17,081 bases of DNA from Acidobacteriota bacterium. Its GTDB lineage: Bacteria; Acidobacteriota; Vicinamibacteria; Vicinamibacterales; UBA2999. Positions within the stretch are counted from its first letter, which is position 1, and each line of letters opens with the position of its first letter. The notes below the pieces were generated by a model, which did no database searches, was not told where the DNA came from, and worked only from the letters and a program-made list of their open reading frames with translations. The position numbers were made by a program, and so were the translations under genes. Location of the stretch: assembly GCA_020851835.1 (NCBI GenBank), contig JADZBZ010000282.1, positions 1-17,081 on the forward strand. The letters run 5' to 3'. Shown here in pieces: positions 1 through 5,697 of this stretch.

Positions 1-368
1 GCAGCACCTACACCCTGGGGCGGTCGGCGCGGATGGCGGCGTCGGTGATCATCGGCTACTCGGACATCCCGCTGCTGGTGTCGGGCGCGTTCGGCGTGCT
101 GCTGCTGGCCGGCGCAGTGGCGTGGGGTGTCTGGCTGGCCATCCGGAGTGCCCCGCCGGACGCGACGTCTCCCGCGTCGGCGGTGGTGGCGCTCGTGGCC
201 GGTATCGGCGGGCTGATCCTCGTCAACCTCGGCATCGTCGGCGCGTACCTTGGCCGGGCGGCGCGCGAAGCGAAGGGCCGGCCCATGTATTTCGTGAGCG
301 ACGCCTGCAACACGGAGACGACCCTGCCGGCGGGTTCGGCGGGCCGTAACGGGGCGTATCTGGTGTAA
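1..368 (+). CDS. Family 2 glycosyltransferase, C-terminal part (5' end outside window)
   Basis: The open frame enters from the left edge (first full codon at base 3) and ends at TAA 366-368. Only about 121 residues are visible. They contain two hydrophobic segments (around IPLLVSGAFGVLLLAGAVAW and VVALVAGIGGLILVNLGIVG), followed by the motif GAYLGRAAREAKGRPMYFV. Two C-terminal membrane helices followed by a G-x-YLGR-x4-E-x-KGRP-x-Y motif are typical of GT2 polyprenyl-phosphate glycosyltransferases of the DPM1/GtrB/ArnC type, which transfer a sugar to a lipid carrier at the inner membrane. The catalytic GT-A domain lies outside the window, so sugar and acceptor cannot be inferred. An internal ATG at base 33 is not the start, because the frame is open upstream and the sequence STYTLGRSARM continues the family pattern. 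The stop lies 20 bp before the tRNA-Ala. Confidence 0.78.
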   Translation, partial: STYTLGRSARMAASVIIGYSDIPLLVSGAFGVLLLAGAVAWGVWLAIRSAPPDATSPASAVVALVAGIGGLILVNLGIVGAYLGRAAREAKGRPMYFVSDACNTETTLPAGSAGRNGAYLV

Positions 369-374
369 TATATA
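366..374 (+). promoter_or_regulatory. Possible -10 region of the tRNA-Ala promoter
   Basis: A short A+T island (TAATATATA) sits 15-23 bp before the first tRNA base in otherwise G+C-rich DNA and overlaps the stop codon of the preceding gene. Its distance fits a -10 element starting transcription just upstream of the tRNA. No convincing -35 hexamer is seen. Confidence 0.35.
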
Positions 375-388
375 GGGGTTGTAGCCGT

Positions 389-466
<78 letters not shown>

Positions 467-506
467 TAAAACCAATCACATCAAGCACTTACGGCACCGA
501 GAGGGC

Positions 507-524
507 CGGCCGCGTGTGCGGCCG
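507..524. other. Short GC hairpin near the left element end
   Basis: A 7-bp perfect stem CGGCCGC/GCGGCCG encloses a GTGT loop. It lies between the tRNA and the converging element transcript, so it could stop transcription from either side. There is no T-run on either strand, so it does not meet the usual intrinsic terminator pattern and its role is unproven. Confidence 0.25.
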
Positions 525-532
525 ATGGCGCC

Positions 533-553
533 GGGGGTGCATTAGGGGTGCAA
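533..553 (+). repeat. Left paired GGGGTGCA boxes (candidate integrase arm-type sites)
   Basis: Two GGGGTGCA octamers at 534-541 and 545-552 are spaced 11 bp start to start, about one helical turn. The 21-bp block matches 9526-9546 at the other element end in 20 of 21 positions and in the same orientation. The integrase has an N-terminal arm-binding-type domain, which would bind such distal sites. The rest of 467-670 shows GC-rich palindromes but no supported gene. Confidence 0.55.
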
Positions 554-670
554 CGGCCACGACGCCCCGTACCGCCCACGGGCGCGCCCGGCCCTCGGCC
601 TGTCGGCGCGCCCTCGGTGGTGCCACGGCCCCGGACATGCGCCGGGCACCGGGTCGCAGCGTTCGAGGGG

Positions 671-1066
671 TCACGAGCACGTGCAGGTGCCGCCCGCGCC
701 CACGGTGGACGTGCAGGTGCCGATCGTCGCGTCCGACTTCACACAGGCGACTTTCCCGGTCCCGTCCGCGCCAATCCCCGACAGCGTCACTTCGCCGTGC
801 AAGCCGATCGAGACACTGGTGGGACTGCCCGTCGAGCCCAGCGTCACCGTGCCCACCAGCGGGCCGCTCACGAGCCCCAGCCGCACATCCGGCCCGCTCG
901 TGTCCGTGGCCGCATCCCAGCCCACGGCGTCCAGGAGCACTTGCGAGGCGGTCACGCAGGACGCGCCCGGACACGTGCCCGTGTCGGCCGTGATGCGCGA
1001 TTGGAGCACGAGATCACGGCCCACCCCATACTCCCGCGCGAAGACGCCCAGCGGGCCGTTGGACAC
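671..1066 (-). CDS. Out-of-frame C-terminal continuation of the exported repetitive protein (131 aa)
   Basis: This frame has a GTG at 1066, but its sequence continues smoothly upstream (AYGFDVSNGPLGVFAREYG) and matches in style the end of the preceding frame (ETGATFLSDLTR). A -1 shift near 1078-1084 joins the two into one protein of about 580 residues. The segment ends with a cysteine-rich tail, including CPGASC, ACVKSD, GTC and a terminal GGTCTCS, after glycine/threonine-rich beta-type sequence. No clear ribosome-binding site precedes the GTG, so it is more likely a disconnected C-terminus than an independent gene. Causes could be a real one-base deletion, a sequencing or assembly error in a G run, or recoding. 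Function is unknown; the tail resembles a disulfide-containing exported domain. Confidence 0.5.
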   Translation of the reverse strand: MSNGPLGVFAREYGVGRDLVLQSRITADTGTCPGASCVTASQVLLDAVGWDAATDTSGPDVRLGLVSGPLVGTVTLGSTGSPTSVSIGLHGEVTLSGIGADGTGKVACVKSDATIGTCTSTVGAGGTCTCS

Positions 1067-2412
1067 GTCGAAGCCGTACGCCGGGTCAGGTCCGACAGGA
1101 ACGTCGCGCCCGTCTCAGGCGTCAACCGGATGCCGTCCGCGTCGATCGTCAGGCGCTCGGAGACAAGCGTCAGATCGGTCCCGTCCCACGTGATCCGATT
1201 GCCGCTCGGGTTGCCCACGCGGAACACGGGCGTGCTCGTCGCGTCGAGCCAATACCCGGTGCCCGTGCCGAGCGCCGACGCGCCGGACGAGCGAAGCACC
1301 CCGCCGGCCACGATCGACCCACCGAACGCCGCGTTCCCGCTCGCGTCGATGGACACGTTCGTCGTCGTGTTGTGGCCGAGCCGTACGCCGTTCGTGGCGT
1401 CGATCTTCGCCCAGGCGCCACTGGCCGCGCCGAACGCCGCGCCGTAGGTGTCGGCGCCGTAGCCGTACAGGCCGTTGAGGTTCCCGATCGCCCACCGTGG
1501 ATCGATCTGGTTGTAGGTCGTGCCCGTGCGGACGTTGCCCACGATGGTCGGCCCGGCCGTCGAGCCGGGGATGAGCCCGTTGACGCTGTAGAGGTCAATG
1601 TAGCCGTCGCCCGTCGTGCCGGTGTTGAAGACGGCATCGCCGGCGTACCAGTCATTCGCGCCCGTGCCGTCGAGATTGCGGGTGACCGAGTAGGTGTAGG
1701 GACCGCTCCCACTGGCCGCGCTCGTCACGGCCAGCCATTCGAGCTTGCCATCCGATTGCAGGACGATCCGATCGCCGCTCGCGATCTGGTTGTGCTCCAC
1801 GCCGATGGACGTCGCGCCGCTCGCGAGGTCGCTCGTCAACGTCGTCGTCGGCCCGACGAGCACGCGCCCGCCAATCGTGGCCATCGTGTCGTGCGCGACG
1901 AGCGTTTCCACCCACAGCTCGGCCGCGTGCAGCGTCAGATACTTCCGCGACAACGATCCGAGGTCGATCATGTAGTTCGTCGCCGGCAGAATGTCAGCCA
2001 CGTCGAACGTGAGGACATCCGGCGTGGTGCCCGTGCGGTCCACCGTGAGCCACGACGTGCCCCCGCCGGCATCGCCACGCGCCGAGAAGGTCAACTGCTC
2101 GTTGTTCGCAAAGAAGTTCCATTGGCCGTTGTCCGCGCTCGCGTCCGTCTCGGTCAGCCGGAACACGGGCAGCGCCGCCTCGACCCGGATCGCATTCGTG
2201 CCCGTCGCCAGCAGCGTCGAAACGATGGCATCCGTGGCGGACACGTCACCCGTGATGGTGGCATCGCCGTTCACGCGCGCCGCCCCGGCCGACGTGTCAA
2301 GGGTGACCGAACTGCCGGGCGCCCCGAGGTAGATCCGGAGGGCGTCCACGGAGGGTTGCGCCCAGGCCGGCGCCGCCAGCAGCAGCGCCATCAGCATCAT
2401 GATCCGTCGCAT
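952..2412 (-). CDS. Exported repetitive beta-rich protein, phage fibre/adhesin-like (frame breaks near its C-terminus)
   Basis: The protein begins with a signal peptide (MRRIMMLMALLLAAPAWA, cleavage expected after AWA at residue 18). A long Gly/Thr/Ser/Asp-rich region follows, with recurring short motifs such as ATITGDVSATDAIV, NTTTNVSIDASGNAAFGG and FRVGNPSGNRITWDGTDLTL, typical of trimeric fibre or beta-helical surface proteins in phage and bacterial adhesins. I chose ATG 2412, which directly starts the signal peptide and has a G-rich stretch upstream; a GTG at 2424 is the alternative. After about residue 443 the frame turns into Arg/Ser/Thr-rich sequence (RRTASTCPTARWASS) typical of out-of-frame high-GC DNA. 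The likely true continuation lies in the -1 frame (671-1066). It is the last gene of the element operon. A secretion signal is unusual for a virion component, so a secreted cargo or surface protein is equally possible. Confidence 0.7.
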   Translation of the reverse strand: MRRIMMLMALLLAAPAWAQPSVDALRIYLGAPGSSVTLDTSAGAARVNGDATITGDVSATDAIVSTLLATGTNAIRVEAALPVFRLTETDASADNGQWNFFANNEQLTFSARGDAGGGTSWLTVDRTGTTPDVLTFDVADILPATNYMIDLGSLSRKYLTLHAAELWVETLVAHDTMATIGGRVLVGPTTTLTSDLASGATSIGVEHNQIASGDRIVLQSDGKLEWLAVTSAASGSGPYTYSVTRNLDGTGANDWYAGDAVFNTGTTGDGYIDLYSVNGLIPGSTAGPTIVGNVRTGTTYNQIDPRWAIGNLNGLYGYGADTYGAAFGAASGAWAKIDATNGVRLGHNTTTNVSIDASGNAAFGGSIVAGGVLRSSGASALGTGTGYWLDATSTPVFRVGNPSGNRITWDGTDLTLVSERLTIDADGIRLTPETGATFLSDLTRRTASTCPTARWASSRGSMGWAVISCSNRASRPTRARVRARPA

Positions 2413-2517
2413 CGTTGCCCCCACAGAAAAGCCCCGCGCGACAGGCCGACGAGGGAGCGAGTCTCGAGCGGCCCGGGCGCGCGCGGAGCGAGGATGTGCG
2501 CCGCATCCCCGACACGA

Positions 2518-2664
2518 TCATCCGTCGTCGTCGGTGTCGTCGATCGTCGTGCGGCACGCGGGGCACAGCTGCAGCGGCTCGCGCTGCACGTGCCAGATGT
2601 AGACCCGCCCGCACGCGCACACGATCGGGATCTCGTTGTCGCCGGGGATCTCGTCGTCGGGCAT
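2518..2664 (-). CDS. 48-aa zinc-ribbon protein
   Basis: ATG 2664 opens a 48-residue protein ending at TGA 2518. It has four cysteines in a zinc-ribbon arrangement, CAC at residues 16-18 and CPAC at 34-37, flanked by acidic ends (MPDDEIPGDNE and IDDTDDDG). The strand between the knuckles, GRVYIWHVQREPLQL, would form the small beta-sheet. A good Shine-Dalgarno (AAGGTG, 8 bases before ATG) lies across the capsid stop codon, so translation is probably coupled to the capsid gene. Family members of this size are common beside phage structural genes, usually without assigned function; a nucleic-acid or protein contact role is only a guess. Confidence 0.68.
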   Translation of the reverse strand: MPDDEIPGDNEIPIVCACGRVYIWHVQREPLQLCPACRTTIDDTDDDG

Positions 2665-2673
2665 GGCAGCACC

Positions 2674-4041
2674 TTACGCGGCCAGGGCGACGAAGGCACT
2701 CTGCGTCGGCGCGGAGTTCGGCGGCTGCGTCGGCGCGTTGTCGACGGGCATGCCATCGACGCGGATCTGCAGCCGGAAGTACTGCTGGTTCTTCAGGAAG
2801 CCCACATGGATGCTCTTCTCGAGACTGGCATCCCTGCGGAGCCCGATCGCGTAGCGCGAGAAATCGAACAAGCCGATGTCGCCGAGCGAGCCGAGCGGCA
2901 GCACTTTCTCCGAGAAGATCACCGGCCGAGTCAAGATGTAGAACCGGCCGTCCGTCTGCGTCATCACGGGCACGTGCGCGCCGGCCGTGCCGATGGCGAA
3001 CGAGAGCATGGCGAGTTGGGGGATCGTCGAGCTGTGCGCGACCCACGCCGAGTTGGGGATGCTCGCCGGGCTCATGCGCGCGAACATGTTCACCAGGTCG
3101 ACGTAGTTGATCAGGTTCGTCGTCGCGCGCGTCACACTGATCAACGCCGGTGCGTTGAACACGCCGAGCGGCTCATTGGCGCCAGTGCCGAAGAGGAAGC
3201 TCGCATCAAGCCCGTAGCCCAAGCTCTGCGACATGATGGCCGAGAGCTGCGCGTCGAAGTCGTACCCGTCCTCCAATAACTCGCCGCTTGTCGACGCGAA
3301 GATCGAGCCACGCCGCGCCACGAGCTTGAGCTGTCGCGTCACGCCAACTTGCGGCGTCGCGTCGGTGGATGGGTTCTCGGGCGACCAGTTGATGACGAAG
3401 CCGGCCAAGCCGCTGGAGCGGTCGGTGAGATCCCACGCCGGAATCGTGCGCTCACGCCCCTGCAGGATGGGCCAGTTCTGTGCGCGGGGCCGCACGATCT
3501 CGGATTCGAGCGCCGTGTCGAGCCAGGGCCCGAAGACGCCCGGCGGAATGGCGTAGCCGCCGCCCTCCGAGCCGGACATCGCCGCGGCCATCAGCCGGCC
3601 GTCGTTCAGGCCGAGGGCGATGCATCGGCAGAATTCCTGGCCCGCCGATCGGGGACCCGAGTCCCACCCGTCGAGTGAGAGCGCCGACGCGCCGAACATT
3701 CCGGCGAACGTGCGATCGCTGGCCGGCCGGCCGAGTGCGTCGCTGAGGGCACCGGCGCCCCGGTGCGCCGTGAGCCCGGCCGCGCGTCGCGCCAAGTCGC
3801 TGGTGCGGGCATCCGCGTCGAGCCCGCTGCCGAGGCCCGCGGCTTCGGCGCGCTCCCGTTCGTTGCCGAGCTCGGCCTCGTCGAGCTGCGCGCGAATCTC
3901 GGCCGCTCGCGTCCGCAGGCGCGTCAACTCGCTGCGCTCACTCTCGGTGAGCGGCTGCTTGCTGTTGACTGTCTCGTTCAGCGCGAGTACGCGCGCATTC
4001 GTCGAGAGCATTTCGTAACGAAGTTGTTTCAAACTAGCCAT
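2674..4041 (-). CDS. HK97-fold phage major capsid protein
   Basis: The 455-residue protein forms the shell subunit of HK97-type capsids. Residues 1-75 are charged and helical (a delta/scaffold-like region) and the capsid fold begins near 155. Family landmarks are GGGYAIPPGVFGPWLDTALE (161-180), ASTSGELLEDG (249-259), the SQSLGYGLDASFLFGTGANEPLGVF stretch (271-295) and the late P-domain pattern FDFSRYAIGLRRDASLEKS. A WVAHSSTIPQL element matches the usual 'aWvm' strand. ATG 4041 was chosen because GGAGG lies 11 bases upstream; ATG 4065 would add eight residues (MNSEDVTD) but lacks a good ribosome site. It follows the RHH-like gene by about 60 bp. No protease, portal or terminase gene is beside it, which is odd for a capsid gene and points to a satellite, a remnant or an encapsulin-like use. 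Confidence 0.92.
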   Translation of the reverse strand: MASLKQLRYEMLSTNARVLALNETVNSKQPLTESERSELTRLRTRAAEIRAQLDEAELGNERERAEAAGLGSGLDADARTSDLARRAAGLTAHRGAGALSDALGRPASDRTFAGMFGASALSLDGWDSGPRSAGQEFCRCIALGLNDGRLMAAAMSGSEGGGYAIPPGVFGPWLDTALESEIVRPRAQNWPILQGRERTIPAWDLTDRSSGLAGFVINWSPENPSTDATPQVGVTRQLKLVARRGSIFASTSGELLEDGYDFDAQLSAIMSQSLGYGLDASFLFGTGANEPLGVFNAPALISVTRATTNLINYVDLVNMFARMSPASIPNSAWVAHSSTIPQLAMLSFAIGTAGAHVPVMTQTDGRFYILTRPVIFSEKVLPLGSLGDIGLFDFSRYAIGLRRDASLEKSIHVGFLKNQQYFRLQIRVDGMPVDNAPTQPPNSAPTQSAFVALAA

Positions 4042-4100
4042 GTCGGTCACGTCCTCCGAATTCATCTTGCGGCCGTCGCGGAATTCTGTCCGGTGGAAAG

Positions 4101-4328
4101 TCAGCGCCGGATGATCGACGTGATCATCAGCCGGCCGCCGATGATGATCTGCGGGTCCTCGCCCATCTCGCCCGCGGCCTGCAGCGCGGCGTACCGGCAC
4201 CACTCGCCCACCGTGGCGTCGTTCAGCGCAGACAGGCGGCGAATCTCGCCGTACTCGTCCGGTGTCACGCGGAACTCGACCCGACGGGTCCGCGCGACGT
4301 CGCACTGTGGCGGCCTCCCGCGGGGCAT
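4101..4328 (-). CDS. Small ribbon-helix-helix-like DNA-binding protein (75 aa)
   Basis: ATG 4328 overlaps the previous stop as TGATG, implying translational coupling. After a basic head (MPRGRPP), the stretch RRVEFRVTPDEYGEIRRLSALNDATVGEWCRYAAL (residues 15-49) shows a short beta-strand followed by two helices, the pattern of ribbon-helix-helix regulators and MobC-type proteins. The C-terminus (QIIIGGRLMITSIIRR) is hydrophobic and basic. In this position, directly before the capsid gene, it could be an operon regulator or a DNA-packaging accessory. The fold call is from sequence pattern only. Confidence 0.6.
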   Translation of the reverse strand: MPRGRPPQCDVARTRRVEFRVTPDEYGEIRRLSALNDATVGEWCRYAALQAAGEMGEDPQIIIGGRLMITSIIRR

Positions 4329-4750
4329 CAGTGCGCCACTCCCGAATCGGCCTGGATCGTGACGAGCCGCATCGGCAGATCCTGGCCCGCGGCCACCATC
4401 AGGTGAACCGCCCGGCTGTCGCGCTCGACGAGCACGCCCAGACGTCCGCTTCCGGCCGCCTGCAGGCGCGCCAGGGCCACGCGCGTCTCGGGCTGCACCC
4501 GGGCCAGGGCCTCGTTGACGAATGCGCCCACGGCCTCCCCCAGCGCCGCCGGGACGGCTGCCTGATGCACGACCGCGACATCGCCATCGGGCGCGACAGC
4601 CAGCACCCGGGCCCGTGCGGGATCTGTGCTGATGGCAACGTGAATCTCCATCATGGCCAGACGACGCGCCAGCTCGGGCCCGACGGCATCGATCGCGCCC
4701 GCCGAGAACGTGGCCGCGGTAGACAGCAGGGCGTGCAGTGTGTCGCTCAT
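4328..4750 (-). CDS. Hypothetical protein (140 aa)
   Basis: I do not recognise this protein. ATG 4748-4750 overlaps the upstream stop by four bases (ATGA), and GGGAGGG lies about 8 bases before it. The sequence is Ala/Val-rich with alternating predicted helices and strands: an N-terminal helix (TLHALLSTAATFSAGAIDAVG), strand-like segments (MEIHVAIST, ARVLAVAPDGDVAVVH), a long helix (LGEAVGAFVNEALARVQPETRVALARLQ) and a strand-rich end (RLGVLVERDSRAVHLMVAAG, MRLVTIQAD). There is no membrane segment, signal peptide or cysteine. It sits between the GGRRPGAGRP protein and the RHH-like protein, so a packaging or regulatory accessory role is conceivable but unsupported. Confidence 0.62.
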   Translation of the reverse strand: MSDTLHALLSTAATFSAGAIDAVGPELARRLAMMEIHVAISTDPARARVLAVAPDGDVAVVHQAAVPAALGEAVGAFVNEALARVQPETRVALARLQAAGSGRLGVLVERDSRAVHLMVAAGQDLPMRLVTIQADSGVAH

Positions 4751-5151
4751 GGTTCGTCCCTCCCGTACACGATGTTGTTGTAGGTGGCCCTCTCCAGCGC
4801 CGCAAGCCCATGCCGGCGGCGATACCGGGCGGCCTGGTCCGCAAACGCCTCTGGCTGGCCGTGCCTTGGGTGCTTGAGGGCGATGGCGGCCCGATGCCGG
4901 CGCCAATCGCGCAAATACTCGGACCAACTCGACCAGCGGGACGGCCCTGGCTCGGTAGGACTCCAATGGACCCAAAAGTCCAACAACTCATGCGGCAGGT
5001 GGTCGTAGCCGCGACTTGATTTCTCTTGAGGGTCTTGCTTCGCGGCCCTTGCCCGGCGCGCCGCATGGCGCGAGCCCAGCACGTGCCCGCGGGTTGCATC
5101 GAGCCGCGGACGCCCCGCACCTGGCCGCCGACCGCCCCACCCGTTAACCAT
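4747..5151 (-). CDS. Small basic protein with GGRRPGAGRP motif (terminase-small-subunit candidate)
   Basis: The 134-residue protein starts at ATG 5151 with GAGGA about 9 bases upstream and overlaps the zinc-ribbon gene by 8 bp. Its N-terminus carries WGGRRPGAGRP (residues 5-15), an Arg/Gly/Pro minor-groove-type motif often seen at the start of small phage DNA-binding proteins, including many small terminase subunits and homing or transposition accessory proteins. The remainder is basic and aromatic (HELLDFWVHWSPTEPGPSRW, YLRDWRRHRAAIAL, AALERATYNNIVYGRDEP). Residues 50-134 show no clear known domain. If it is a small terminase it would fit a satellite that redirects helper packaging, but that is inference; a generic DNA-binding protein is equally possible. 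Confidence 0.6.
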   Translation of the reverse strand: MVNGWGGRRPGAGRPRLDATRGHVLGSRHAARRARAAKQDPQEKSSRGYDHLPHELLDFWVHWSPTEPGPSRWSSWSEYLRDWRRHRAAIALKHPRHGQPEAFADQAARYRRRHGLAALERATYNNIVYGRDEP

Positions 5152-5458
5152 CGGCGTGGTCCTCAGCTTGAATTTGAACGGGTCGAGAGCGTGGACCTTG
5201 CGCGGTATCCGATGTGGCGTCGCCCGGAAGATCTGCCGGACGTATACCGCCCCCTGCCTGCCGTCGCGCGGCGAGCGCCTCGCGCCTGCTCAGTCGATGG
5301 CAACGGCAGACCGTGGGCAGCTCGATGCCGGCCTCGCGGGCGAACGTCAGCTCGCCGACCGCGATCGGGAACTCGTCGCCGCACACCGCGCAGGTCCGCC
5401 ACTCGGCCGTGGAATCGCGCGAGGGCCGTAGCGACGGGTTGTCGTAGTTCAGGCTCAT
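5144..5458 (-). CDS. Zinc-ribbon protein (104 aa)
   Basis: ATG 5458 overlaps the preceding stop as ATGA and follows a GAGGTGAGG ribosome-binding region. The pattern CAVCGDEF (C23, C26), then 24 residues, then CRCHR (C51, C53, H54) resembles the probable zinc-ribbon family with consensus C-x2-CG-x2-F, a G-x-E-x2-FA segment, a conserved G and a second Cys pair followed by R. The usual second pair is C-x2-C; here it is C-x-C followed by His, so a Cys3His or altered site is likely. The tail (residues 60-104) is polar and probably disordered. Such proteins are frequent in phages and phage-like elements; the partner is unknown. Confidence 0.66.
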   Translation of the reverse strand: MSLNYDNPSLRPSRDSTAEWRTCAVCGDEFPIAVGELTFAREAGIELPTVCRCHRLSRREALAARRQAGGGIRPADLPGDATSDTAQGPRSRPVQIQAEDHADG

Positions 5459-5697
5459 GACGGCCTCACCTCGAGCGGCGCATCGTAGGCCAGGAGCGTC
5501 AACAGGTGTGGCTTCCACGTTCGCAGCGCGCGATCGTCGTCGGCGGTGAGCCTGTCGGCCGGCTCGAGCAGGACGCGATCGCCCTCACGCCATGTGGCGA
5601 TGCCTCGTGCCTCGAGGCTAAGCAAGAGCAGGTACGCGTCGAGCGGCACACTCACGCCGCCTTTGAGGACCACAAGACGGCGGTCAGTACTCGGCAC
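5455..5697 (-). CDS. TubC_N-like docking-domain protein (80 aa)
   Basis: The sequence LLLLSLEARGIATWREGDRVLLEPADRLTADDDRALRTWKPHLLTLLA follows the TubC N-terminal docking-domain pattern: helix, short beta-hairpin holding 'G-D-R-V', then 'LT-x2-D-x2-L-x4-P-x-LL-x-LL'. In NRPS/PKS enzymes this fold mediates subunit docking, but stand-alone copies are common next to replication genes of mobile elements, where the role is unknown. I chose GTG 5697 because AGGGAGG lies 8 bases upstream; GTG 5706 overlaps that site. It overlaps the RepA-like stop by 14 bp, so it may dock to the ATPase (inference from adjacency). Confidence 0.66.
   Translation of the reverse strand: MPSTDRRLVVLKGGVSVPLDAYLLLLSLEARGIATWREGDRVLLEPADRLTADDDRALRTWKPHLLTLLAYDAPLEVRPS

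Noticed and set aside
1066..1095. Programmed -1 ribosomal frameshift
   Set aside because: No slippery heptamer of the usual type and no obvious downstream pseudoknot; kept only as a frame break of unknown cause.
548..1447. Plus-strand 299-codon frame at the left end of the element
   Set aside because: Composition (Arg/Pro/Ala) and lack of a ribosome site indicate a shadow of the minus-strand exported protein.
1372..3279. Plus-strand open frame of 635 codons opposite the exported protein and the capsid gene
   Set aside because: Arg/Ala/Val-rich shadow sequence without any domain, antisense to two well-supported minus-strand genes; typical of high-GC DNA.
4101..5120. Long 339-codon minus-strand frame
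   Set aside because: Only the last 75 residues look like a real protein; the upstream part is out of frame with two supported genes.
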